A program made the position numbers and the translations under genes. The notes below the pieces were generated by a model, which worked only from the letters and a program-made list of their open reading frames with translations, did no database searches and was not told the DNA's origin. A DNA stretch of 31,559 bases from JBHENW01 sp046261875 (GTDB lineage: Bacteria; Acidobacteriota; Thermoanaerobaculia; UBA5066; Gp7-AA6): NCBI GenBank assembly GCA_046261875.1, contig JBHENW010000006.1:1-31559 (forward strand), in the 5' to 3' direction. Shown here in pieces: positions 16,981-25,302 of the stretch. Within the stretch, counting starts at the first letter, position 1, and each line of letters opens with the position of its first letter.

Positions 16981-18633
16981 ATGAGTTACCTGGATCCGCA
17001 TCTGCTTCTGACGGGCATCTCTCTGCTCGCGGCGCTCGGGCTGGCTGCCGGCCCCCCGCAGGCGTTCCCTCCATCCCGGAGCGCGCGATACGAAGACCTC
17101 GTCTCCTTCTTCCAGGAATGGCGCGCCTTCCAGAAGCCGAAGCTCGTCAACGGCGTCCCCGACTACAGCCCGACGGCGATGGCCGCGCAGCACCGGGACC
17201 TCGCCGCCCTGCGCAAGCGGTTCGACGCGATGGACCCGAGCGGCTGGCCAATCCCGCAGCAGGTGGACTACCACGTCGTGCGCGCCGAGCTGAACGGCCT
17301 CGACTTCGATCACCGCGTCCGGAAGCCCTGGGCCAACAACCCCGCCTTCTATGCCACGGTCTTCCTCGAGGAGAGCGACCAGCCCAACCGCGAAGGCCCG
17401 TTCGCCGAAGGCGGCGTCGAGGTCTGGAGCTACAAGTTTCCGCTCTCCGCCAAAGACGCGGAACGCATCGGCGCGGGGCTCCGAACGATCCCGGCCCTGC
17501 TGGCGCAGGCGAAGACGAACCTGACCGGCAACGGCCGGGACCTCTGGGTCTTCGGGACGAAGAGCATCCGGCAGCAGAGCGCGGACCTCGACACGCTCGC
17601 CTCGAAACTCGAAGGCGCCCCGGCGAGCCTGCGCTCCGACGTCGAGCGGGCGAAGAAGGCGACCGACGACCTGACCGCCTGGCTCGAGGCGCGGTCGGCC
17701 TCGAAAACCGGGCCCTCGGGCGTCGGGGCCGCGAACTACGACTGGTACCTCAAGAACGTGCAGCTCGTTCCGAACACCTGGGCCGAGGAGGTCGCGCTCA
17801 TGGAGCGCGAGCTCGCGCGCGCGCACGCCCTCCTCGCCATGGAGGAGCTGAAGAACGCGAAGCTGCCCCCGCAGACGCCGGTCGGGAGCGCCGAGGAGTT
17901 CGACAGGAAGTTCAACGCCGGCGTGACCGAGTACATGGCGTTTCTGCGCGACCGCGAGATCTTGACGGTCGAGGATTGGATGGATCCCGCCCTGCGCGCG
18001 CGGATCGGGAGCTTCCAGGCCGGTCCCCGCGAGTTCTTCGGCGAGGTGGACTACCGCGACCCGGAGGTCATGCGCACACACGGGTACCACTGGTTCGACA
18101 AAGCCCGCATGGTCCATGCGCCCCATGCGAGCCCGATCCGCCGGGGAGCGCTCCTCTACAACATCGACAACAGCCGCACCGAGGGGCATGCGACCGGCTG
18201 GGAAGAGCTCATGATGCAGGCCGGGATGTTCGACGCGCGGCCGCGCACGCGCGAGCTCGTGTACATCCTCGTCGCGCAGAGGGCCGCCCGCGCGCTCGGC
18301 GGACTCCACGTGATCGCCAATCGGATGACCCTCGAGCAGGCGTCCGCCTTCGCCGTCGCCAATACGCCCCGGGGCTGGCTGAAGCTGGACGGCGGCCTCG
18401 TCTGGGGCGAGCAGCACCTCTATCTGCAGCAGCCGGGCTACGGAACGAGCTACCTGGTCGGAAAGATCGAGATCGAGAAGCTGCTCGGCGAGCGCAGGCG
18501 GCAGCTCGGAGAGCGTTTCCGCATGAAGCAGTTCATGGACGAGTTCAACGCCGCCGGCCTCGTCCCGGCGTCGCTCCTGCGCTGGGAGCTGACCGGAAAG
18601 AAGTCGCCGGAGCTCGAGCGGATGTTGAAGTAG
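16981..18633 (+). CDS. Secreted DUF885 family protein
   Basis: The protein has 550 residues from ATG 16981. HLLLTGISLLAALGLAAG near the N-terminus is a likely signal peptide. DUF885 (PF05960) features are the helical body, the EGHATGWEELMMQAGM block (Glu401, His403; usually EGWALYxE in the family) and the terminal PGYGTSYLVGKIEIEKLL, RMKQFMDEFNAAGLVPASLLRWEL. The family is distantly related to zinc carboxypeptidase-like metallohydrolases, and its substrate is generally unknown. The Trp of the usual EGW is His here. The length is close to the family norm, so the gene looks complete. It is convergent with arfB, with 28 bp between stops. Confidence 0.85.
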   Translation: MSYLDPHLLLTGISLLAALGLAAGPPQAFPPSRSARYEDLVSFFQEWRAFQKPKLVNGVPDYSPTAMAAQHRDLAALRKRFDAMDPSGWPIPQQVDYHVVRAELNGLDFDHRVRKPWANNPAFYATVFLEESDQPNREGPFAEGGVEVWSYKFPLSAKDAERIGAGLRTIPALLAQAKTNLTGNGRDLWVFGTKSIRQQSADLDTLASKLEGAPASLRSDVERAKKATDDLTAWLEARSASKTGPSGVGAANYDWYLKNVQLVPNTWAEEVALMERELARAHALLAMEELKNAKLPPQTPVGSAEEFDRKFNAGVTEYMAFLRDREILTVEDWMDPALRARIGSFQAGPREFFGEVDYRDPEVMRTHGYHWFDKARMVHAPHASPIRRGALLYNIDNSRTEGHATGWEELMMQAGMFDARPRTRELVYILVAQRAARALGGLHVIANRMTLEQASAFAVANTPRGWLKLDGGLVWGEQHLYLQQPGYGTSYLVGKIEIEKLLGERRRQLGERFRMKQFMDEFNAAGLVPASLLRWELTGKKSPELERMLK

Positions 18634-18661
18634 GGCGGATGCGGGCGGCGACCCGCCGCGG

Positions 18662-19081
18662 TCATTCGTCGGAATCGACCCGTCCTCTCCCCGCCTTCAC
18701 GCGCGCCCTCCGTGCCTTCGCGACGAGGCGCCGTTCCTTCGCGGCGCCTGACGGGCGGGTCTTCTTCCGCTTCTTGGGCCGGGCCGCCGCCCGCCGCACC
18801 AGCTCCACGAGGCGCTCTCTCGCGGCTGAGCGGTTTTGCGCCTGCGTGCGATGCTCGCGGCTGTCGATGACGAGCACGCCGCCGGCCGTCATACGCCTGC
18901 CGGCCAGCGCGATCAACCGCGCCTTCACGTTCTCGTCGAGAGACGACGCTTCGACGTCGAACCGCAGCTCCACCGCAGTCGCCACCTTGTTGACGTTCTG
19001 TCCGCCGGGCCCCGAGGCGCGCACGAAGCGTTCGGCGAGCTCGTGCTCGCGGATCGTGATGTCCGGCGTCACGTGGAGCAT
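18662..19081 (-). CDS. arfB: Alternative ribosome-rescue peptidyl-tRNA hydrolase ArfB
   Basis: The protein has 139 residues from ATG 19081; the longer open frame upstream is antisense to other genes. The catalytic loop ASGPGGQNVNKV places the universal GGQ motif at residues 26-28. The small release-factor-like fold continues with VELRFDV and ITSxR-like IDSREHRTQAQNR. The C-terminus is a long, very basic tail (RPKKRKKTRPSG and KARRARVKAGRGR), which in ArfB/YaeJ enters the empty mRNA channel of stalled ribosomes. There is no codon-recognition domain, and the length matches ArfB (about 140) rather than full release factors. It acts in the cytoplasm on non-stop complexes. The gene is intact. Confidence 0.93.
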   Translation of the reverse strand: MLHVTPDITIREHELAERFVRASGPGGQNVNKVATAVELRFDVEASSLDENVKARLIALAGRRMTAGGVLVIDSREHRTQAQNRSAARERLVELVRRAAARPKKRKKTRPSGAAKERRLVAKARRARVKAGRGRVDSDE

Positions 19082-19165
19082 CGCGGGACGAGTGTACCCA
19101 GCGCCGGCCGGGGCCGCTGATAGGCTCCGCGGACTCGATCCGATCGAAAAAAGAGGAGGACCTGG

Positions 19166-19675
19166 ATGAGGAAGAAAAACGTCCTGGCGTTTGGTGTGTC
19201 GTTTCTCCTGGCCGCGGCGGCCCTGGCGCAATCGGCGGAGGCCCCGAAAATGGGACCCGGCGCGCCCGTTTTCGTACCGGCCGCGGAGCTGAAATGGATC
19301 GTGCTCGATGAGGCCACTCCGGGAGTGAAGGTCGCAAATGCCTGGGGTGATCTGAGGACGGGCGCATACGGCGCCTTCTTCAAGTTCCCCTCGGGCTTCG
19401 CCGCCCCGCTCCACACGCACTCCGCCGACGCCAAGATCGTGGTCGTGTCGGGCACGTTCATCCAGGGACCGGAACGGAAGCCGGAGGTCCGGCTCGGGCC
19501 CGGTTCGTACCTGATGCAGCCCGGCGGGGACTACCGCCACACGACCCGCTGCGAGGGCGCCTCGGGATGCGTCATCTTCGCGACCGGCGACTCGGCGTTC
19601 ACCCTCACACCGGCCGAGGGCGCCTCCCGCGGCGAAATAGAGCCCGCGGGCCGCCTGAGGGCGGCCAGCGGCTAG
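19166..19675 (+). CDS. Secreted single-domain cupin protein
   Basis: The protein has 169 residues from ATG 19166, six bases after AGGAGG (19154-19159). A signal peptide is clear: MRKK, then NVLAFGVSFLLAAAALAQ. The cupin core has two HIS/Gly blocks: FAAPLHTHSADAKIVVVSG (metal-binding His-x-His) and PEVRLGPGSYLMQPGGDYRH. Two cysteines (CEGASGC) may form a disulfide. It is the same family as the truncated gene at 1-303 but has no adjacent kinase. The substrate is unknown. Its TAG (19673-19675) overlaps the TAG of the convergent gene in the shared tetramer CTAG. Confidence 0.88.
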   Translation: MRKKNVLAFGVSFLLAAAALAQSAEAPKMGPGAPVFVPAAELKWIVLDEATPGVKVANAWGDLRTGAYGAFFKFPSGFAAPLHTHSADAKIVVVSGTFIQGPERKPEVRLGPGSYLMQPGGDYRHTTRCEGASGCVIFATGDSAFTLTPAEGASRGEIEPAGRLRAASG

Positions 19676-20313
19676 CGTTTCTTTCGCCGGCTCGTCGCTG
19701 CCCTTCTCGCCCCGGCGCTTCCCCGCCGGGGCGAGGAGCTCCGGCGGGAGGCCGTCGCCGCGGTCCTGGTCCCGCTCCTGCGGATCGCGATCTCCTTGAC
19801 CTCCCCGAAGTCCGGCGCCTTCCCGGTCACCATTCCCTTGAGGAACTCGAAGAAAACGACCGGCTGCGGCTTGTCCACCGTCATGTACTGAGCGGATCGC
19901 GCGTGGATGCCGATCAGTACGATCCGGGGATCGTCCGGTCCGCCGTCCTTCTTCCCGCCCTCGTCGGGAAACCAGACCTTCCAGTCCGGAGCGTAGAGCT
20001 CCCGGATCTTCGCGCGGTCCTTCGATATCTCGGCGGTGCCCGAGACCGAGACCCACTCGCGCGTCCGGTCTCGGTAATAGGACAGGTTGACGCGCGGGTC
20101 GGCCTCCAGCTCCTCGACCTTCGGGCTCCTCAGCGTGGCGAACCAGAAGTCCGCTCCGCCCGCGCGCTTCTGAGTCGCCATCGGGCGGGAGACGAGCATC
20201 CCGTCGCGTCCGACCGTGGTCATCATCGCCGTCTCGATCCCGTCCACGAGCTCCCAGAGCTCCTCCCGGCTGCCTCTCTTCTTCGTCTCTTCCTTCCGGT
20301 CATTCGAAGCCAT
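19672..20313 (-). CDS. Pyridoxamine 5'-phosphate oxidase-like protein (general stress protein 26 type)
   Basis: The protein has 213 residues from ATG 20313, preceded by GGCAGGAGGACTC. The open frame continues far upstream, but only as antisense to the kinase gene. The flavin-binding split-barrel fold is shown by ELVDGIETAMMTTVGRDGMLVSRPM, DFWFATLRSPKVEELEADPRVNL, EWVSVSGTAEI, LYAPDWKVWFPDE and IHARSAQYM. This is the layout of the general stress protein 26 (YdaG-like) family, cytoplasmic flavoproteins probably linked to redox stress. After residue 180 comes a low-complexity Arg/Ser/Ala tail ending RRKKR, unusual for the family. The gene is convergent with and overlaps the cupin gene by four bases at the stops. 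Confidence 0.9.
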   Translation of the reverse strand: MASNDRKEETKKRGSREELWELVDGIETAMMTTVGRDGMLVSRPMATQKRAGGADFWFATLRSPKVEELEADPRVNLSYYRDRTREWVSVSGTAEISKDRAKIRELYAPDWKVWFPDEGGKKDGGPDDPRIVLIGIHARSAQYMTVDKPQPVVFFEFLKGMVTGKAPDFGEVKEIAIRRSGTRTAATASRRSSSPRRGSAGARRAATSRRKKR

Positions 20314-20397
20314 GAGTCCTCCTGCCCCTTCAGGTTCGCAAATCGCGGGCCAGCCAGTGCGCGGCCGAATCGGTAAGAATCGCGGTTGACCTACGCC

Positions 20398-21987
20398 ATG
20401 AACGACTCGCAGGCTCAGGATCGAAGTCTTTCCGCGACGATCCCGCTCGCCGACCTGGCCGCGGAAACGCGCATCGAGCCGGCGCGGGCGGGAGGCTCGG
20501 ATCCGTCGGCCGGCTTCGCGCCCGTCGGTCCTTCCGCCGAGCGGGACTTCCTCGCCGAGCGGCTCGCCTTCTTCGCCAAGATCGCGACCCTCGCGTCCAC
20601 CGGCTTCCTCACGATGCGGCTCCTCATAGATGTCTTCCTTCGCCGCGTCGGGCTCCAGGACTTTCACTATCCGCACTTCGCGGGGACGGTCGCGCTCTTC
20701 TTCGTCTGGGTCCTGGCCCGGCGCCGCGCGTTCTCTGACAGGGGGCTGCGCCGATTGGACGCCATCGGAACGATCGCCGCCTGCCTTGGCTATGTCGGAA
20801 TGGTGCTGACCATGCCGGGCTCGTGGCGGCCCGACCAGCTCGTCCTCCTGATCCTGAACGCGGTGCTTTTGGGGCGGGCCGCTCTGGTTCCGAGCGAGCC
20901 GCGCCGGACCCTCTGGATCTCGACGGTCTCGGTCGCCACGTTGCCCTTCGCGACCTATCTGGCCTTCTCGCGGGACACGACGCAGGAGCTTTCCGCCGGC
21001 GCGATCGTGGTCCAGGTCCTGCTCTGGGCGGCATTCACTGTGATCGTCGCGACGCTCATCTCCAACGTGACGTTCCACCTGCGGCGCTCGATCGTCCGGG
21101 CGCGGCGCCTCGGCCAGTACACGCTGCTCGACAAGATCGGGGAAGGCGGGATGGGCGTCGTCTATCGCGGCGAGCACGAGATGTTGAAGCGCCCGACGGC
21201 GATCAAGCTGCTCCCGCCGCACAGCGCCGGAGAGATGAGCCTGCGGCGCTTCGAGCGCGAGGCGCAGCTCACGGCCCGGCTCGCCAACCCGCACACCGTC
21301 ACGATCTTCGACTACGGCCGCACCCCGGAGGGGTCCTTCTATTACGTGATGGAGTACCTGGACGGCCTCGACCTCGACCGGCTCGTCCAGGAAACCGGGC
21401 CGCTCCCCGCCGGCCGAGTCGTGCACGTCTTGCAGCAGGTCTGCGAGTCCCTCGCCGAGGCGCATGGCGTCGGCCTCGTCCATCGCGACATCAAGCCCGC
21501 GAACATCCTGCTGAACGAGATGGGAGGTGTCTCCGACTTCGCCAAGGTCGTGGATTTCGGGCTCGTCAAGGACGTCACCGGGCCGGAGGACGCGAAGCTG
21601 ACGCGCGAGGACGTCATTGCAGGCACTCCCCAGTACCTCGCGCCGGAAACCATCCGGGACGGGATCTCATCGGATCCGCGAAGCGACTTGTACGCCCTGG
21701 GCGCCGTGGCCTACTTTCTCTTGACCGGCAAGCCCGTGTTCGAGGGGCGGCCGGTCCAGGTCATCCAGAGCCAGCTCAACGCGATTCCCGAGGCGCCGTC
21801 GGTACGCCTCGGGCGCCCCGTACCGCGGAAGCTCGAACTCCTCGTCCTCGAGTGTCTCGAGAAGAACCCCGACCGCAGGCCGGCCAGCGCGAAGGACCTG
21901 TTGGATCGCCTTTCATCCCTGGACGACGTCGAGCCGTGGGCGGCCGACGAGGCGAGGGGGTGGTGGAGGGGGCGGAGAACCGCCTGA
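20398..21987 (+). CDS. Ser/Thr protein kinase with six N-terminal membrane helices
   Basis: The protein has 529 residues from ATG 20398; a TTG at 20386 in the same frame is an alternative start. A 50-residue cytoplasmic leader is followed by about six hydrophobic helices (near residues 58-80, 93-108, 121-139, 147-164, 171-190 and 201-222). A C-terminal kinase domain starts at GQYTLLDKIGEGGMG (239-253), with Lys270, HRDIKPAN (Asp364), DFG (386-388), APETIRDG and DLYALGAVAYFLLTG. The usual bacterial layout has the kinase first and one helix after it, so this reversed order is notable. The membrane part lacks a recognised sensor domain. All catalytic residues are present. It probably senses a membrane or envelope state. 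No substrate gene is adjacent. Confidence 0.9.
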   Translation: MNDSQAQDRSLSATIPLADLAAETRIEPARAGGSDPSAGFAPVGPSAERDFLAERLAFFAKIATLASTGFLTMRLLIDVFLRRVGLQDFHYPHFAGTVALFFVWVLARRRAFSDRGLRRLDAIGTIAACLGYVGMVLTMPGSWRPDQLVLLILNAVLLGRAALVPSEPRRTLWISTVSVATLPFATYLAFSRDTTQELSAGAIVVQVLLWAAFTVIVATLISNVTFHLRRSIVRARRLGQYTLLDKIGEGGMGVVYRGEHEMLKRPTAIKLLPPHSAGEMSLRRFEREAQLTARLANPHTVTIFDYGRTPEGSFYYVMEYLDGLDLDRLVQETGPLPAGRVVHVLQQVCESLAEAHGVGLVHRDIKPANILLNEMGGVSDFAKVVDFGLVKDVTGPEDAKLTREDVIAGTPQYLAPETIRDGISSDPRSDLYALGAVAYFLLTGKPVFEGRPVQVIQSQLNAIPEAPSVRLGRPVPRKLELLVLECLEKNPDRRPASAKDLLDRLSSLDDVEPWAADEARGWWRGRRTA

Positions 21988-22002
21988 CGGCGGATCGGTC
22001 CC

Positions 22003-22304
22003 CTACGGTAGAGGATCGATGGGCGTGCGCCTGGGCTCCTTGCCGAATCGCAACCGCGACCGCTCCATCATCTTCTTGATCTCGACGTTGCGATCCTTCG
22101 GGGGCGCGCTGGTCACCCAGCCATGGACCAGGCGCTCCGCGGCCGCGGTCACCTCGTCCACGGCGCGGTTGAACAGCGCCTCGTCGCTTTCGACGGCTTG
22201 TTGGCGCCGCTCAGCTTGCGCACGAACTGAAGCGACGAGGCACGGATCTCCGCCTCGGTCGCCGGCGGAGAGAAGTTGGCGAGCGTACGAATGTTGCGGC
22301 ACAT
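22003..22304 (-). pseudogene. DUF2277 family protein, one frameshift
   Basis: From ATG 22304 the frame reads MCRNIRTLANFSPPATEAEI and SSLQFVRKLSGANKPSKA, the standard N-terminal half of DUF2277. One base is missing near 22183-22187, and the second half continues in another frame: DEALFNRAVDEVTAAAERL, VTSAPPKDRNVE and RSRLRFG to TAG 22003. The full family length is about 90-100 residues, so the gene is complete apart from the single indel. Function is unknown; the family is small and cytoplasmic. The strong conservation of both halves suggests recent mutation or a base-calling error. Confidence 0.85.
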
Positions 22305-22313
22305 CCCGATACT

Positions 22314-25283
22314 CTAGCCCGAGGCGTCAGTGCGGTCTGCGGGCGTGACATGCAGCGCGCGCTCCACCGCTGTGTCGAACGGCAGGAGCCTCCCCTCCTG
22401 CCAGGAGCGCTCCGACGCATCCGCGCCGAGGGCTTGGCGGGCCGCGCCGAGGTAGCGGTCGAGCAGCGCGTCCCAGAACCGCATGTGGAGATCCACGCCG
22501 ATCCGTTCCCATTCCGCCTTCGCGGAAGCGGCCAACGCCAGGGCCTTTTCGGAATCTCCCAGGCCCGCCAGAGACATCGCGACGCCCTGGACTTCGAAGC
22601 TGGTCTCGAGCCGGTCGCCGAGCGCTTGCGCGTGCTCGAGACTGGTCGAGTAAAGCCTCAGGCTCTCGGCGCAGTCGCCCTCGATGAGCGCGCAGTCGGC
22701 GAGGAAGTGCCAGCCGGAATGCAGGCTGCGGCGATCGTCGTGCGCCTTCGAGTACGCGATGATCTCCGAGGCCATGGAGCGCGCCTCCGCGACGCGGTGC
22801 AGCGCGACGAGCACCTGGGCCAGGGCGACCATCGCCCGGTTGATGAGGACGGGATCGCCTTCCTTCCGCTGAAGCGCGAGGCACTCCTCGAAGGTGGCGC
22901 GTGCGGCTTCATCCTCTCCTCCGAGGAACTGCGCCCATCCGATCCCTTCGAGTGCGAGCGCGACTTCCTTGAGATCTCCGATCTGCCGCCAGAGGCGCAG
23001 CGCCTCCTCCATCCGTGGACGCGCGGCCGCCGCGTCTCCCTGCCACGTCATCGTGTTCGCCAGCCCCCAGAGGGCCCTCGCGCGGACCGGCCCGGGCTCG
23101 CCGGCGGCGGCGCCCGCGAGCGCGGAGGTCAAGTGCTCCCGACCTTCGAGCAGATGGGAGCGCGCCTGCCAGAACCAGGCGAGCGTCCCAGCGAGCTCGA
23201 GGTAGCGCTCGCTGTCCGAGCCTCGGGCGAACTCGAGGGCGGCGCGCAGGTTGTCGTGCTCGGCCTCGAGCAGCGCGGCCCACTTCTGCTCCCGGATGAG
23301 GCGTTCCCCGTAGGCGCGCTCCGCGAGGTCGCGGAATTCCTGGAAGTGCCGGTCTCGCGCGGCCTCGCCCTCGCCCGCTTCTGCGAGGCGCTCCTGCGCA
23401 TACTGCCGGACCGTTTCGAGGAACCGATACCGCGCCTCGCCGCGCCGATCGCGATCCACGAGGACGAGCGACTTGTCCACGAGGTGCGATAGCAGGTCGA
23501 GCGCCTCGAGCTCGTCGGCATCCTCCCCCGAAACGCGCGCGGCAGACTCCAGCGTCCAGCCGCCGGCAAAGACCGACAGGAGACGGAAGAGCCGCTGCTC
23601 CGCGGGGGAGAGCTGCTCGTAGCTCCATTGGATCGTCGCGCGGAGGGTCTGGTGCCTCGGCAGACCGGTCTTGCTCGTTCCGGTCAGGAGGCGGAACCGG
23701 TCGTCCAGCTTGTCGCGAATCTGATCGGGCGACAGCAGCCGGACCCGCGCCGCCGCGAGCTCGATCGCGAGGGGGATGCCGTCCAGCCGCCGGCAGATCT
23801 CCGCGATCGCCGCCGCGTTCTCGTCCGACAGCGCGAAGCCGTCGAGCGCCCCCTGCGCTCTGTCGAGGAACAGCTTGACGGCGTCCACGGCGGCTACCGC
23901 CCGGCTGTCCGCTCCGGCCGCCTGTGGAGGCACGGCGAGCGACCGCAAGCCGTACAGCCGCTCTCCCTCGATCCCCAGGCCTTCCCGGCTCGTCGCGAGG
24001 ATGCGCAGGGCCTCACCGCTCCGCAGCAGCGCGTCGGCCAGCTCCGCGGTCGCGGTGAGCAGATGCTCGCAATTGTCCAGGAGGAGCAGCACTCCCTTTC
24101 CGCGGACGTGCCGCTGCGGGACGTCCAGAAGGTCCTGGCCCGCCACTTCGCGGACCCCGAGCGCGGCTCCGACCGTCTCCGCGACGCGGCTCGGATCGGT
24201 CAGCGGCGCGAGATCCACGAACCAGACGCCGTCGGGAAAAATCTCGAGCAGGGCCTGAGCGACCTTGAGCGCGAGGCGGGTCTTCCCGCCGCCGCCGATG
24301 CCGGTCAGGGTCAGCAGCCGCGTGTCTTCCAGGAGGCGCCGGCATTCCGCCAGCTCCTTTTCCCGGCCGATGAAACGGGTCCGCTCGGCCGGCAGATTGT
24401 TCGGGATCCCCGAGACAGCGGATGCCTCGGCCACCAGAGTCGGTTCCAGGGCCCGGTCGGCCGCCAGCGCCTCCGCGAACCGCGCGGCGGTCTCGTAGCG
24501 ATCTTCGGGCTTCTTCGCCAGCGCTTTCGCGATGGCGTCGGCCACGTTCGGCGGCACTTCCGGCCGCAGCTCGCGCAGGGGGCGGGGCGGGGCGTTCAAG
24601 TGCTGGTGCACGAGGAACGGGATGGGGCCGACGAAGGGGGGATTGCCGGCCAGCATCTCGTACGCGACGCATCCCAGGCTGTAGACGTCCGCGCGGCCGT
24701 CGATCTCCGCGCTTCCCGAGATCTGTTCCGGCGCCATGTAGGAGGGCGTTCCCAGGCTCGTCCCCGCGGCCGTCAGCGCCGTCGCGTCGCCGGAGTCCAT
24801 GACGTGGGCGATGCCGAAGTCCGCGACGAGCGCGATCCCGTCCGACAGCAGCACGTTCTCCGGCTTGATGTCGCGGTGGATCAGTCCCCGATGGTGCGCG
24901 TACGCGAGCGCGGCGGCGATCTCACGAGCCAGCCGGAGGGCGTCCGCGACGGCGAGGGGCCCCTCCCGGACGATCCTCGCCTTCAGAGACTCCCCCTCGA
25001 TGTACGGCATGACGTAGTAGAGGCGGCCGTCGACCACACCCGAGTCGTGCAGAGGCAGGATGTTCGGGTGCGTCAGCCGCGCGGCGATCTCGATTTCCCG
25101 CCGGAACCGCTCCGGCCCGATCGCGGCAGCAATCTCCGGGATCAACAGCTTGATCGCCACCCGGCGACCGTGCTTCAGGTCCTCGGCGAGGTAAACGGTG
25201 GCCATACCGCCGCGCCCGAGCTCTCGCTCGATCCGAAAGCGGTCGGCTAGGAGCGCCTCGATGCTCTCCGGCACGGCCGGCAA
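22314..25283 (-). CDS. Ser/Thr kinase - STAND ATPase - TPR fusion protein
   Basis: The protein has 989 residues. The start is probably TTG 25283; a GTG three codons later is an alternative. Residues 14-275 form a kinase: GRGGMATVY, Lys45, HRDIKPEN (Asp138), DFG (155-157), APEQISG. From about 300 a STAND/AfsR-type ATPase follows: FIGREKELAE, Walker A GIGGGGKT (328-335), Walker B LLLLDN (399-404), ILATSRE, GIPLAIELAAARVRLL, and an arm of LSPAEQRLFRLLSVFAGGWTL. The C-terminal 300 residues are TPR-like (ALWGLANTMTWQGD, EGIGWAQFLGGEDEAARATFEECL). No TM segment is seen, so it is a soluble switch in which ATP-driven oligomerisation probably controls the kinase. The ATPase-TPR part resembles LuxR/AfsR regulators but lacks a DNA-binding end. 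Regulated targets are unknown. Confidence 0.92.
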   Translation of the reverse strand: MPAVPESIEALLADRFRIERELGRGGMATVYLAEDLKHGRRVAIKLLIPEIAAAIGPERFRREIEIAARLTHPNILPLHDSGVVDGRLYYVMPYIEGESLKARIVREGPLAVADALRLAREIAAALAYAHHRGLIHRDIKPENVLLSDGIALVADFGIAHVMDSGDATALTAAGTSLGTPSYMAPEQISGSAEIDGRADVYSLGCVAYEMLAGNPPFVGPIPFLVHQHLNAPPRPLRELRPEVPPNVADAIAKALAKKPEDRYETAARFAEALAADRALEPTLVAEASAVSGIPNNLPAERTRFIGREKELAECRRLLEDTRLLTLTGIGGGGKTRLALKVAQALLEIFPDGVWFVDLAPLTDPSRVAETVGAALGVREVAGQDLLDVPQRHVRGKGVLLLLDNCEHLLTATAELADALLRSGEALRILATSREGLGIEGERLYGLRSLAVPPQAAGADSRAVAAVDAVKLFLDRAQGALDGFALSDENAAAIAEICRRLDGIPLAIELAAARVRLLSPDQIRDKLDDRFRLLTGTSKTGLPRHQTLRATIQWSYEQLSPAEQRLFRLLSVFAGGWTLESAARVSGEDADELEALDLLSHLVDKSLVLVDRDRRGEARYRFLETVRQYAQERLAEAGEGEAARDRHFQEFRDLAERAYGERLIREQKWAALLEAEHDNLRAALEFARGSDSERYLELAGTLAWFWQARSHLLEGREHLTSALAGAAAGEPGPVRARALWGLANTMTWQGDAAAARPRMEEALRLWRQIGDLKEVALALEGIGWAQFLGGEDEAARATFEECLALQRKEGDPVLINRAMVALAQVLVALHRVAEARSMASEIIAYSKAHDDRRSLHSGWHFLADCALIEGDCAESLRLYSTSLEHAQALGDRLETSFEVQGVAMSLAGLGDSEKALALAASAKAEWERIGVDLHMRFWDALLDRYLGAARQALGADASERSWQEGRLLPFDTAVERALHVTPADRTDASG

Positions 25284-25302
25284 GAATACCTGTCCCCAAT
25301 TC

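Noticed and set aside
16906..18417. Minus-strand open frame of 503 codons
   Set aside because: Antisense to the DUF885 gene, low-complexity Arg/Leu/Val composition, no domain.
20314..21483. Upstream 390-codon extension of the pyridoxamine-oxidase-like gene
   Set aside because: Antisense to the kinase gene; homology and a ribosome-binding site place the start at 20313.
23628..25250. Long plus-strand open frame of 540 codons
   Set aside because: It is antisense to the intact kinase-STAND-TPR gene, has no recognisable domain and is typical of GC-rich shadow frames.
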